From NCBI GenBank assembly GCA_900315735.1, contig ONAD01000006.1, positions 1 through 64,000 on the forward strand: a DNA stretch of 64,000 bases. The letters are read 5' to 3'. Below, in pieces: positions 1-8,384 of the stretch. Numbering within the stretch: the stretch's first letter is position 1; the number at the start of each line of letters is the position of its first letter. The notes beneath the pieces were generated by a model. That model saw nothing but the letters and a program-made list of their open reading frames with translations, did not search any database and had not been told where the DNA came from. Both the position numbers and the translations under genes were made by a program. This DNA comes from an uncultured Lachnospiraceae bacterium (GTDB lineage: Bacteria; Bacillota; Clostridia; Lachnospirales; Lachnospiraceae).

Positions 1-5
1 GCTGG

Positions 6-90
6 CGAATCTTTTCGATGGGTCTTTAGACCCCAGTGCCGGTAACAGCCCCTTCTAGGGGCAGAACAAACCACCGGCTAAGCCGGTGGT
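6..90. other. Stacked hairpins at the window edge, possible IS200/IS605 right end
   Basis: Four short inverted repeats sit one after another: CGAA/TTCG (6-9/14-17), GGGTCT/AGACCC (20-25/28-33), GCCCCT/AGGGGC (48-53/57-62) and ACCACCGGCT/AGCCGGTGGT (70-79/81-90). This density of subterminal hairpins resembles the right ends of IS200/IS605-family elements, where the region also encodes the TnpB guide RNA. That is a resemblance only, because no tnpA or tnpB lies inside the window. The last hairpin could instead be a simple terminator for a gene to the left, although no T-tract follows it. Confidence 0.45.
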
Positions 91-124
91 TGTGATTTAT
101 GTAAATAAATGTAAAGACTTAAAT

Positions 125-1006
125 TTAGATTTCCATCAGGAAGTGAATTGTTCCGAATGGGAAAATAATAGGAAATACATAAATCTTAGTAGCATTTGTA
201 AGCTTTTCTTCTTCATGAACTTCCGGAGGACATAAGTTTAATTCCAGAGAAAATTCATTAGACATATTTACATTGAATAATCCGTTGTGAAGATTTAAGA
301 AATCTTCGATAGAAGCTTTTACATACTCATCGAATTCCTGAAATTCTTCTTTGGCATAACGGGATGCAAAAGCAATCGCAACGGTTTTGCTCATGTCTAC
401 ACCAGAGTTAAAAGCAAGTAAACCTTCATCCTTCTGGGTAACACAATAGTTTGTCATGTACTCGGATTTCATCAGTGGATTTAATGGTGTGAAATCCTTT
501 CCGATAAAACGAACGATATCATTGAAGAGAAGATTAAGGTATGCAACAATCTTTCCGGACATATCAGAATCATCAAAGTGGAAGAACTTATGAATCAGTT
601 TCTCAACCATATCATTTTGTTCATTTGCAACATTCAAATCTTCAATTTCATTACTTGCCTGATATTCTGCAAGTAAATCTTCGAACTGGCTGTTAGTAAG
701 CAGTCCGTCTTCAATCAAAATCTGACCTAACAGCAGATAATCCGGTTTCTGGGAAGAGAGTAGTTCGTCCACCTGTTCTTTGGTAAGGTATCCACCTTCA
801 ATGGCAATTTCACCGAATTTTTTATCTTCGTGAGTCTGACGGCATACGATCGCATCTACCTGAGAAGCATTTAAAAAGCCGGCATGAATTGCCAGAGTTC
901 CCAATTTCAGATAGGAAGAGGACTGTCTCTCTAATGCATCAACCAGCTTATCAGCAGGAACAGCACCTTTGCTTAAAAGAAAGTTTCCAAAAAACTGTGT
1001 ATACAT
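125..1006 (-). CDS. CheX-type phosphatase domain protein with N-terminal MshEN-like repeats
   Basis: A 293-residue protein with two parts. Residues 6-116 hold four copies of a motif repeated every 29 residues (starting at F6, L35, F64 and L93), of the form L/F-G-x-x-hydrophobic-x-x-x-G-x-x-x-x-x-x-hydrophobic-x-x-x-L-x-x-Q. This matches the MshEN/GSPII_E N-terminal motif, known to bind c-di-GMP in some proteins. Residues about 150-293 resemble CheX: D235-x-x-N238-x-x-x-G242 aligns with the E-x-x-N-x-x-x-G phosphatase motif, with Asp in place of Glu. The start has a GGGAGA site 8 bases upstream. The gene lies 3 bases downstream of a CheY-like receiver gene, its likely substrate. The c-di-GMP link is inferred from the motif alone. 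Confidence 0.8.
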   Translation of the reverse strand: MYTQFFGNFLLSKGAVPADKLVDALERQSSSYLKLGTLAIHAGFLNASQVDAIVCRQTHEDKKFGEIAIEGGYLTKEQVDELLSSQKPDYLLLGQILIEDGLLTNSQFEDLLAEYQASNEIEDLNVANEQNDMVEKLIHKFFHFDDSDMSGKIVAYLNLLFNDIVRFIGKDFTPLNPLMKSEYMTNYCVTQKDEGLLAFNSGVDMSKTVAIAFASRYAKEEFQEFDEYVKASIEDFLNLHNGLFNVNMSNEFSLELNLCPPEVHEEEKLTNATKIYVFPIIFPFGTIHFLMEI

Positions 1007-1009
1007 AAA

Positions 1010-1387
1010 TTATCTCCCTTCAAAATGATTCTTCAGTACTCGTTCAATCTGCTCGACATTCAATGGTTTCTGGATGAAATCTTTTGCACCGGCTTCAATC
1101 GCATTCTTTAACTGAGCCTGTGTACCAACAGAAGATACGATAATAATAACCGCTTTCGGGTCAATTTCTGTAATTTCTTTAACAGAAGCAATACCATCTT
1201 TAACCGGCATAACAATATCAAGGAAAATGATATCAGGTTTATCGGATTTAAATTTGTCAATTGCCTCCTGACCATTTGCTGCCTCTACAAAAGTTGTTCC
1301 GCCATATTGTGCAATGACATCTTTTAACTGTTTTCTTGCCAGAATGGAATCGTCTCCAATCAGGATCTTTGCTTCGTCTAATTTCAT
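1010..1387 (-). CDS. CheY-like single-domain response regulator
   Basis: A 125-residue protein made only of a receiver domain. It shows the acidic pocket (GDD near residues 10-12), the phospho-acceptor Asp in FLDIVMP, a switch-region Ser in IIIVSS and the conserved Lys in DFIQKPLN. There is no output domain, so it probably acts by binding a partner, as CheY does, or as a phosphate sink. The start at 1387 is chosen because GGAGGGAT lies just upstream; a TTG five codons earlier would overlap that site. It is first in a two-gene operon with the CheX-type gene. No flagellar or chemoreceptor genes are nearby, so a role in motility is not shown here. Confidence 0.85.
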   Translation of the reverse strand: MKLDEAKILIGDDSILARKQLKDVIAQYGGTTFVEAANGQEAIDKFKSDKPDIIFLDIVMPVKDGIASVKEITEIDPKAVIIIVSSVGTQAQLKNAIEAGAKDFIQKPLNVEQIERVLKNHFEGR

Positions 1388-1432
1388 ATATAATCCCTCC
1401 AAATATAACTAGAATAATTAGAACTTACTACT

Positions 1433-1461
1433 ATACTACAATAGTTGACCAAAAGTTTCAA
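1433..1461 (-). promoter_or_regulatory. Predicted promoter for the CheY/CheX pair
   Basis: On the minus strand TTGAAA (1456-1461) is followed after 17 bases by TAGTAT (1433-1438), about 45 bases before the start codon of the receiver gene. Prediction from sequence only. Confidence 0.45.
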
Positions 1462-1603
1462 TGGTTTTTTCGACAAAATTCGTTGTTTTGCATAAAAAAT
1501 AAGTTGAAATAGAAGATTATATGATAAATATGTTCACATAGCAGCAAAAAGTGTGGTAAGATAGAGCAGAATCAGGAAAAAAGAGTAAAAGAGGTTATAT
1601 ATT

Positions 1604-1948
1604 ATGAAAGTAAACTGGAATTTAGTGGTAGACGTGGTAGTGGCACTGGTAGGTGTCTATGTTCTTATGAATGGCATATGGATGAAAAGCACCGGAAAGA
1701 CCAGCAGCCTTCTGGCTACACCGGAAGAGTTAAAGAAATGTAAGCACCCGGAGAAAATAAGAGAAGAGGTAACACCAAAGATGCTTCTTTGCGGATGCCT
1801 TGCAATAGCATACGGTGTTGTAACAGCATTAGGTGAAACTGTATTCAAATTACCGATTATTATCAAATCGGGAATCCTGTTGTTACTGGTGTTATCCTGC
1901 CTGTTTTTAGTCAGTGCATTAAAGAATGCCAGAGAGAAGTATTTATAA
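1604..1948 (+). CDS. Small three-helix membrane protein, function unknown
   Basis: A 114-residue protein I do not recognise as a named family. It has a hydrophobic segment at about residues 5-25, a charged loop with two cysteine/lysine clusters (about 26-58), and two further hydrophobic segments (about 59-78 and 85-106), ending in a basic tail. It is probably an inner membrane protein with three helices. The start is preceded by AGAGG. It stands alone: divergent from the CheY/CheX pair and convergent with citrate synthase, with a bidirectional terminator in between. Confidence 0.6.
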   Translation: MKVNWNLVVDVVVALVGVYVLMNGIWMKSTGKTSSLLATPEELKKCKHPEKIREEVTPKMLLCGCLAIAYGVVTALGETVFKLPIIIKSGILLLLVLSCLFLVSALKNAREKYL

Positions 1949-1993
1949 GAAATATAAAAAAGTATTAAAAAATATTTATTTAAAATAATTTAT

Positions 1994-2048
1994 AAAAAAA
2001 CTGTAGTTTATATCCGAAAGTAATGCCGGATAAGAACTACAGTTTTTT
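1994..2048. terminator. Bidirectional intrinsic terminator
   Basis: AAAAACTGTAGTT pairs with AACTACAGTTTTTT, with an inner ATCCG/CGGAT stem. The A-run on one side and T-run on the other let it end both the small membrane gene (+) and citrate synthase (-). Confidence 0.8.
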
Positions 2049-2096
2049 GATGCCAGGCAGCCATAAGGAGCTGCCGGTGGCAGGTTATATATAGGT

Positions 2097-3458
2097 TTAA
2101 CGTTTGTCAATCGGAACATATTCCTTACGTTCGCCAATGTTACGATAGGCAGGACGCATAATTTTTCCGTTCTGGGAAAGCTCTTCTAAGCGGTGAGCAC
2201 TCCAGCCTGCAATTCTTGCAATGGCGAAAATCGGAGTATAGAGCTCTAACGGAAGGTCGAGCATATGATAAACAAAGCCACTGAAGAAGTCTACGTTAGG
2301 ACTTACACCTTTATAGATTTTACGTTCTTTCGCAATAATTTCCGGTGCAAGACGTTCTACTAAGGAGTAGAGTGCAAATTCTTTTTCGTATCCCTTTTCC
2401 TGGGAAAGCCGTTCTACGAAGCCACGGAAGATAACTGCTCGTGGGTCGGAAAGAGAATATACCGCATGACCCATTCCATAGATAAGACCGGCATGGTCAA
2501 AAGCTTCTTTATGAAGAAGAGCAGTAAGATATTTGCTGACTTCTTCCTCGTCAGTCCAGTCTTTTACGGTACGTTTCATATCTTCAAACATCTGAACCAC
2601 TTTGATATTGGCACCACCATGTTTCGGTCCCTTCAGGGAACCAAGGGATGCTGCAATAACAGAATAAGTATCGGTTCCGGAGGAAGATACCAGATGGGTA
2701 GTGAAGGTAGAGTTATTTCCACCGCCGTGTTCCATATGTAAGATTAATGCGATATCTAAAAGCTTTGCCTCTAATGGAGTATATTTACTGTCTGGCCGCA
2801 GAATATGAAGAATTGTCTCTGCAGTAGATAATTCCGGCTGCGGGGTATGAATATAAAGACTGGCACCATCATGATAATGGCGGTAAGCCTGATAACCATA
2901 TACAGAAAGCAGTGGGAATAAGCTGATAAGCTGTAAGCACTGTCTCAATACATTTGGAAGTGAAATATCATCGGCACGGTCATCATAGGAATAAAGTGTA
3001 AGCACACTTCGTGCCAGCGTATTCATCATATCTTTACTTGGAGCCTTCATAATAATATCACGTACAAAACTGGTTGGAAGTGTACGGTATTCGGAAAGCA
3101 GTCCACAGAAGCTTTTTAACTGTTCTTTGGTTGGAAGTTCACCAAACATCAGAAGATAAGCACATTCTTCAAATCCAAAATGGCTGTCCGGTGCAATTCC
3201 CTTTACTAAATCTTTTACATTATATCCGCGGTAATAAAGTTCGCCCTCAGCCGGAACGTATTCTCCATTTACCAGCTTGGTAGAGCATACATCAGAAATA
3301 TGTGTAAGTCCTACGAGAACACCCTTTCCGTTTAAATCACGAAGACCACGGTTTACATTATATTTCGTATATAATTCAGAAGGAATGATGGATGATGCGG
3401 AGCATTTATTCGCAAGTTCCATTATTTCCGGTGTGATTTCATAAAAACGTCCTGTCAT
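2097..3458 (-). CDS. gltA: Citrate synthase
   Basis: A 453-residue citrate/2-methylcitrate synthase condensing acetyl-CoA and oxaloacetate to citrate in the cytoplasm. Visible family features are the His in LILHMEHGGGNNSTF, the second catalytic His in GMGHAVYSLSDPRA, and the Asp in NVDFFSGF near the C terminus. The length fits the longer type found in Clostridia. The start at 3458 has an ideal AGGAGG eight bases upstream; an in-frame start 13 codons earlier has none. It is a single-gene unit with no other TCA-cycle gene beside it, so it probably supplies 2-oxoglutarate for glutamate synthesis (inference). Whether it prefers acetyl-CoA or propionyl-CoA cannot be read from the sequence. Confidence 0.93.
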   Translation of the reverse strand: MTGRFYEITPEIMELANKCSASSIIPSELYTKYNVNRGLRDLNGKGVLVGLTHISDVCSTKLVNGEYVPAEGELYYRGYNVKDLVKGIAPDSHFGFEECAYLLMFGELPTKEQLKSFCGLLSEYRTLPTSFVRDIIMKAPSKDMMNTLARSVLTLYSYDDRADDISLPNVLRQCLQLISLFPLLSVYGYQAYRHYHDGASLYIHTPQPELSTAETILHILRPDSKYTPLEAKLLDIALILHMEHGGGNNSTFTTHLVSSSGTDTYSVIAASLGSLKGPKHGGANIKVVQMFEDMKRTVKDWTDEEEVSKYLTALLHKEAFDHAGLIYGMGHAVYSLSDPRAVIFRGFVERLSQEKGYEKEFALYSLVERLAPEIIAKERKIYKGVSPNVDFFSGFVYHMLDLPLELYTPIFAIARIAGWSAHRLEELSQNGKIMRPAYRNIGERKEYVPIDKR

Positions 3459-3681
3459 ATTGTTCCTCCTCTTTGCATTATTTACATATGTTATCATATT
3501 TCAGTTGTAGAAAACAAGAAAAAAGCGTAAATTTTAAAGAAAGTTTAAAATTGTTTTCTAAAAATTTTAGAATTATAGGAAGATAGTACTAATATAAAAA
3601 CGTTTCTCCGATAAAACGCTTTTTACTGGATAAATTACAGAATATATATTACAATTAAGAAAAAATACCGGAGGCATAGAA

Positions 3682-4326
3682 ATGGAAAAAGAAGAATTAT
3701 ATCGTTATGTGGACCATACTGCATTAAAAGCCTTTACCACATGGGAAGACATAGAAAAATTATGTGAAGAAGCAATAAAATACCATACCGCATCGGTCTG
3801 TATCCCAAGCTGTTACATCAGCCGGGTGAAAGAAACTTACGGTGATAAAATAAATATCTGTACCGTAGTAGGATTTCCGTTGGGTTATGCGAACACCGAA
3901 GGAAAGCTGGCAGAGACAAAGAAAGCATTAGAAGACGGAGCAGACGAAATTGATATGGTAATTAATATCTGTGATGTAAAAAATGGTGCATATGATAAAG
4001 TAGAAGATGAAATCCGTCTTTTAAAAGAAGCAACAGGGGATAAAATCTTAAAAGTTATCATCGAAACCTGTTATCTTACAAAAGAAGAAAAGATTGCCAT
4101 GTGTCATGCAGTAACCAATGCCGGGGCAGATTTTATCAAGACATCCACCGGATTTGGAACGGCTGGTGCTACCATGGAAGATGTATTATTAATGAAAGAA
4201 CACATTGGAGCAGATGTTAAGATTAAGGCAGCCGGAGGAATCCGCACCAAAGAAGATATGGAAAATTATATTAAGGCAGGCTGTGCAAGGCTTGGCACAA
4301 GCTCTGCAGTTGATATCTTGGGATAG
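3682..4326 (+). CDS. deoC: Deoxyribose-phosphate aldolase
   Basis: A 214-residue class I aldolase cleaving 2-deoxyribose-5-phosphate to glyceraldehyde-3-phosphate and acetaldehyde in deoxynucleoside catabolism. The Schiff-base Lys lies in ADFIKTSTGFG and the second active-site Lys in KIKAAGGIR. The N-terminal DHTALK motif is typical. CGGAGG precedes the start. It is followed after 83 bases by cdd, giving a two-gene pyrimidine (deoxy)nucleoside salvage unit; no phosphorylase or transporter is present here. Confidence 0.95.
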   Translation: MEKEELYRYVDHTALKAFTTWEDIEKLCEEAIKYHTASVCIPSCYISRVKETYGDKINICTVVGFPLGYANTEGKLAETKKALEDGADEIDMVINICDVKNGAYDKVEDEIRLLKEATGDKILKVIIETCYLTKEEKIAMCHAVTNAGADFIKTSTGFGTAGATMEDVLLMKEHIGADVKIKAAGGIRTKEDMENYIKAGCARLGTSSAVDILG

Positions 4327-4409
4327 CAGACATTTTAATATAATAGAAAGCTATAAGATAATGGAGAAAATAGCAGAACCGGAAACATTTTCAGAAAAGG
4401 GTGAGCGTC

Positions 4410-4817
4410 ATGGAATTAGACAGAAAAAAATTAGTAGAAGCAGCAAAAGAAGCAAAAAAATATTCCTATGCACCGTATTCCAATTTTCATGTAGGTGCAG
4501 CACTTTATTGTAAGGATGGCAGTATCTATACCGGCTGTAATATTGAAAATGCAGCATTTACACCCACAAACTGTGCAGAGCGGACAGCAGTTTTTAAGGC
4601 GGTATCCGAAGGAAAGAAAGAATTTTTAGCCATTGCTGTAGTGGGAGACAAGGAAGAACCCCTTACACCTTGCGGTGTCTGCCGGCAGGTACTGACAGAG
4701 TTTGTAGATGGAAGCACCTTTGAGGTAATTATGGAAGATGGAGCTGGTGGCATCAAAGTTATGAAATTAGAAGAGCTTTTTCCGGCATCCTTTTCACCGA
4801 AAGATCTGCAATCATAA
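4410..4817 (+). CDS. cdd: Cytidine deaminase
   Basis: A 135-residue homotetrameric-type cytidine deaminase converting cytidine and deoxycytidine to (deoxy)uridine. The zinc-binding and catalytic motifs NCAERTAVF and PCGVCRQVL are both complete. The ATG at 4410 is chosen because AAAGGGTGAG sits just upstream; a GTG three codons earlier lies inside that site. It follows deoC, matching the joint role in nucleoside salvage. Confidence 0.94.
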   Translation: MELDRKKLVEAAKEAKKYSYAPYSNFHVGAALYCKDGSIYTGCNIENAAFTPTNCAERTAVFKAVSEGKKEFLAIAVVGDKEEPLTPCGVCRQVLTEFVDGSTFEVIMEDGAGGIKVMKLEELFPASFSPKDLQS

Positions 4818-4847
4818 ATTGTTCCACAATTTGACAGGAATTTTACA

Positions 4848-4876
4848 TTGAAAAACGACACATATTAGAGTATAAT
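4848..4876 (+). promoter_or_regulatory. Predicted promoter of the 6S RNA gene
   Basis: TTGAAA (4848-4853), a 17-base spacer and a perfect TATAAT (4871-4876). The predicted start near 4883 lies about 20 bases before the closing stem of the RNA. Confidence 0.7.
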
Positions 4877-4902
4877 AACAATTACAAAAAGCAAATAGTT
4901 TT

Positions 4903-5077
4903 ATGCCTGGGATGTTCGACACGCCTGTTATTTTGAACCTACATTTACTTTAAACGGGATTCCAATATCTCCAATAGGATGTCAGGCCTCCGTTTGCAGT
5001 GGAAGGCAGAGTATTGGTTGAGGTTACCCACCTAGCTTTGCTAGGAGTCAAAATACAGGAAACGGCATTTTGGGTAT
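4903..5077 (+). ncRNA. ssrS: 6S RNA (RNA polymerase regulator)
   Basis: A structured gene of about 175 nt with no open frame. Its ends form a 12-base-pair closing stem (4903-4914 with 5066-5077) rich in G-U pairs. The interior holds blocks I recognise from clostridial 6S RNAs: TTTTGAACCTACAT, AAACGGGATTCC, GGATGTCAGGCCTCCG, and ACCCACCTAGC...GCTAGGAGTC followed by GGAAACGGCATT. 6S RNA mimics an open promoter and holds sigma-A RNA polymerase in stationary phase. It has its own promoter and a terminator about 130 bases downstream, so the primary transcript may be longer and then trimmed. Assigned from memory of the family, not from a covariance search. Confidence 0.8.
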
Positions 5078-5208
5078 ATTTGCTAAAGATAAGGTATGAA
5101 TATACGAAAGAATCTTTGTGTACAAAAGAATCATAAGGTACGGAAGATAAACATATAGTATACCAAAGAAGCATGTTTACAAAAGAACCGAAAATACAAA
5201 AGAGAAAA

Positions 5209-5237
5209 AAGAAGCTGCTGAAAAGCAGCTTCTTTTC
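5209..5237 (+). terminator. Intrinsic terminator before the SpoIID-family gene
   Basis: GAAGCTGCT/AGCAGCTTC with a GAAA-type loop, followed by TTTTC. It ends the 6S RNA transcript or any deoC-cdd readthrough. The stretch 5078-5208 between the mature 6S end and this hairpin shows no gene. Confidence 0.75.
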
Positions 5238-5262
5238 TGCAACAGACAATAAAGGAGTAATT

Positions 5263-7491
5263 ATGCGAAAAGTGAAAAGTAAAAAAAGTAATTATCTGTT
5301 GCTGGTTTGTGGAGCGGTTCTGACTCTTATACTGGTGGTTCTGATAACGGATACCAAAGGGGAGAAAAATGGATATTCCGAACAATGTGTTTATCGAAAT
5401 GAGATTCCAGCCCTGCTGCAGTTTACTTACTATTCCAAGGAAGAATGGGCTGAGAAACTGCCACAACAGGGAACACTTACCTATGAGGATGTAAGTGAAA
5501 TACTGGAACTGCTTCATTTAAAAGAATATATTCCTTTGGATGCTTCGAAAAAGAACATCGACCGGGCAGCCTGGTTTGCCATATATGATGAGATTTTAAG
5601 TTATCTTGATACCGATGCGTCTGTCTTAAAAAAGGACATTCTTGTACTGGAAAAAGAAAAAAAGCAGCTTACGACACAGGATGGAACTTATACCATCACC
5701 GCTAATCCGAAGTGGTATCAGAAGCTGCACAGCTATGGCATTTACCTGATGGAGGATAAAATAATCGGGGTTGCCGTAAAGGATAAAGAGGATGTGGCAC
5801 TGAAGAATGCCTATCTTATTTCTAATATAGAAGGAGAACTTACTTTTCTTTATCAGGGGGCAGAATACCAGCTGCCGGTTGATACCGAGGAAGATTTATC
5901 CAATGTCGTAGCAGACATTTCCCTAAGTGCAAAAGAGATACATAAAATCAGCCGCAAGGAAGATACCATTACCGGAAAGCTGATTTCAAAAACAGATACC
6001 GCAATGGAGATTAAGGGATATGGACAAGTTGCAATAGATGCAGCCATGAAAATCTATGCAACTTATGATGGAATCCGGGAAGTCTCTATGGATGCACTGA
6101 TGTTGGAAAACATGGAAATCACATTTGTGGTGGCAGAAAAACAAATCTGCGCCATTCTTCTGACAGAGCCTGCCAAAATAGAAAATATCCGTGTACTGTT
6201 ATTAGAAAATGACAGCATGTTCCGCTCTGACGTATCCTTAGTATCAGATGTGCCGGTGCATCTTTATTATGGAGAAACGGAAACTGTATTAGAAGCAGGC
6301 AGCGTGATTACGGCGTCCAATTATGCCAATATACTTGCAACATCGTCTGTTTCATTAGTCGCAGAGGATGGCACATCGCCATTCTATTTTACAGACAATC
6401 AGGGCAGCCGCATATCTCCGGCTTATGCAGGCAGCATGGAGCTTCGTATGTATCCGGAAGGATATACAGTGGTAAATGTAGTTGATTTAGAATCCTATGT
6501 AAAGGGCGTTATCCCCAGTGAGGTTCCATCTTCTTATGGAATCGAAGCACTAAAAGCGCAGGCAGTCTGTGCCAGAAGCTATGCTTATATCCAGATGATG
6601 CACAATAAATATGAAGCCTATGGAGCACATGTAGATGACAGCGTGAATTTTCAGGTGTATAATAAGCAGAATCAGACGCCGGAAACCGTGGCAGCGGTAG
6701 ATGAGACAAAGGGGCAGGTGCTTTCTTATAAGGGTGATATTATAGAGACCTATTATTATTCCACTTCCTATGGTCATACCGGAGATTACGAAGCCTGGAA
6801 TCTTGACAAAGATTCCTATGGTTATTTGCATGGCGTCTGGGTACGCAGTGAAGAAAATCCCATTGATTTATCGGATGAGAAAAGCTTCTCGGATTATATC
6901 AGTAACATAGACAATGCCTGCTATGAATCGGATTTAAAATATTTCCGTTGGAATACCGTGCTTGATTTTCAGGGAAAAGATGAGACACTGCTTCATACCA
7001 TAGCAGACAGGAAAGAGCACCAGCCGGAAGCAATTACTTATTATAAAGATGCTGCTAAGACGGAAACGACAGACAGCTGCAGTAACTTTGGTGCATTGCA
7101 GACAATAAAAGTGGTAAACCGCAATCCAAGTGGTGTGATATTAGAACTGGAACTTGATTTTCAAAATGGTGTCGTCAGCGTACAGTCCGAATATAATATG
7201 CGTGCAATTTTAGGCTGCGGCATCACAAATATTAACCTTTTGGATGGAAGCACTGTGGAAATGAGTATTCTGCCCAGTGCCTATATCAGCATTGGAAATA
7301 ACGGTGACGGAACCTATGCCGTCCATGGCGGCGGTTATGGTCATGGAATCGGCATGAGCCAGAATGGAGCACAAAAGCTTTGCGAGCAGGGCTTTGATTA
7401 TAAGAAAATATTAAATTATTTTTATCAGGATACAGAACTGACGGAATTATATCAGCCAGAAAATTCGACGATGGAAGAAGGGGGGGCATAG
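5263..7491 (+). CDS. SpoIID/LytB-domain protein, membrane-anchored
   Basis: A 742-residue protein with a short basic N terminus, one membrane anchor (about residues 11-28) and a long extracytoplasmic part. The C-terminal third (about 400-730) is a SpoIID/LytB domain: DLESYVKGVIPSEVP, ALKAQAVCARSYA, STSYGHTG and GYGHGIGMSQ. SpoIID-type enzymes are lytic transglycosylases acting on glycan strands without stem peptides, and the Glu in PSEVP matches the catalytic position. The roughly 370 residues between anchor and domain match nothing I know, and the protein is about twice the length of classical SpoIID. The start has AAAGGAG five bases upstream; a longer frame would run back through the terminator. 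The YihY-family gene follows after 2 bases. Confidence 0.85.
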   Translation: MRKVKSKKSNYLLLVCGAVLTLILVVLITDTKGEKNGYSEQCVYRNEIPALLQFTYYSKEEWAEKLPQQGTLTYEDVSEILELLHLKEYIPLDASKKNIDRAAWFAIYDEILSYLDTDASVLKKDILVLEKEKKQLTTQDGTYTITANPKWYQKLHSYGIYLMEDKIIGVAVKDKEDVALKNAYLISNIEGELTFLYQGAEYQLPVDTEEDLSNVVADISLSAKEIHKISRKEDTITGKLISKTDTAMEIKGYGQVAIDAAMKIYATYDGIREVSMDALMLENMEITFVVAEKQICAILLTEPAKIENIRVLLLENDSMFRSDVSLVSDVPVHLYYGETETVLEAGSVITASNYANILATSSVSLVAEDGTSPFYFTDNQGSRISPAYAGSMELRMYPEGYTVVNVVDLESYVKGVIPSEVPSSYGIEALKAQAVCARSYAYIQMMHNKYEAYGAHVDDSVNFQVYNKQNQTPETVAAVDETKGQVLSYKGDIIETYYYSTSYGHTGDYEAWNLDKDSYGYLHGVWVRSEENPIDLSDEKSFSDYISNIDNACYESDLKYFRWNTVLDFQGKDETLLHTIADRKEHQPEAITYYKDAAKTETTDSCSNFGALQTIKVVNRNPSGVILELELDFQNGVVSVQSEYNMRAILGCGITNINLLDGSTVEMSILPSAYISIGNNGDGTYAVHGGGYGHGIGMSQNGAQKLCEQGFDYKKILNYFYQDTELTELYQPENSTMEEGGA

Positions 7492-7493
7492 GC

Positions 7494-8348
7494 TTGATCT
7501 GGAAACTGATTGGAAATGTAAAATCATTTTTAGATAAATGCAAACGGGATAATATCAATGCATTTGCGGCACAGGCAGCATTTTTTATCCTGTTATCCAG
7601 CTTCCCGTTTCTTATGGTGTTCAGTTCCCTGTTACAGTATACTCCTGTAACAGAAGGAATGATTTTACAAATCGTAAATGAAACAATGCCGGAATACATT
7701 GCACCGTTTCTTGTAAATATTATCAATGAAGTCTACACCAAATCCTTTGGAATTGTATCGATTGCGGCTATCGCAGCGGTGTGGTCGGCAGCCAAGGGCG
7801 TACAGTATATGGCTAACGGACTGAATGTGGTAAATGATATTGTGGAGACCAGAAACTGGTTTGTGCTCCGTTTCTGGGCAATCATCTATACCATTGTATT
7901 TGTCATTGCCATTGTAATTTCGCTGGTGCTGCTGGTATTCGGTAAATCACTGGAACATCTTCTTGTGAAACATATTCCGATTATGACACATATTGTAAGC
8001 CTCATATTTGAACGGGGAAGCCTGATTATGATACTGGTATTAATCGTTCTCTTTGTAGTGATTTTTACATTGATACCAAACCGCAAGGCGACCTTTCGTT
8101 CCCAGCTTCCGGGGGCAGTACTTTGTGCCATTGCCTGGTATGTATTTTCCATCGGATTATCCATCTATGTGGACTATTTTAACGGATTTTCCATGTATGG
8201 CAGTCTGACTACACTGGTCTTGATTATGCTGTGGATGTATTTTTGCATGTATATTCTGATGCTTTGTGCGGAATTCAATGTTGTATTTGACGAATATATC
8301 GCAGGCTTTATGCAGCGTAAGAAGGAGCAGAAACGGGATAAAAAATAA
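7494..8348 (+). CDS. YihY/BrkB-family inner membrane protein
   Basis: A 284-residue integral membrane protein with about six hydrophobic segments and the family signature NAFAAQAAFFILLSSFPFL near the N terminus. YihY-family proteins (formerly annotated RNase BN by mistake) have no agreed molecular function. Translation most likely starts at a TTG at 7494, two bases after the SpoIID-family stop, served by an unusually G-rich site (GGGGGGG) in the last codons of that gene, which suggests coupling. The C terminus is strongly basic and should be cytoplasmic. Confidence 0.85.
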   Translation: MIWKLIGNVKSFLDKCKRDNINAFAAQAAFFILLSSFPFLMVFSSLLQYTPVTEGMILQIVNETMPEYIAPFLVNIINEVYTKSFGIVSIAAIAAVWSAAKGVQYMANGLNVVNDIVETRNWFVLRFWAIIYTIVFVIAIVISLVLLVFGKSLEHLLVKHIPIMTHIVSLIFERGSLIMILVLIVLFVVIFTLIPNRKATFRSQLPGAVLCAIAWYVFSIGLSIYVDYFNGFSMYGSLTTLVLIMLWMYFCMYILMLCAEFNVVFDEYIAGFMQRKKEQKRDKK

Positions 8349-8349
8349 C

Positions 8350-8378
8350 TTGAAGTTTTAGAAACCCTGTGGTAATAT
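8350..8378 (+). promoter_or_regulatory. Predicted promoter of the pheST T-box operon
   Basis: TTGAAG (8350-8355), 17-base spacer, TAATAT (8373-8378), immediately ahead of the T-box leader. Confidence 0.5.
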
Positions 8379-8384
8379 AACATT

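Noticed and set aside
4831-4836. Perfect TTGACA as the -35 box of the 6S RNA
   Set aside because: It lies 34 bases from the TATAAT. TTGAAA at 4848 has the correct 17-base spacing.
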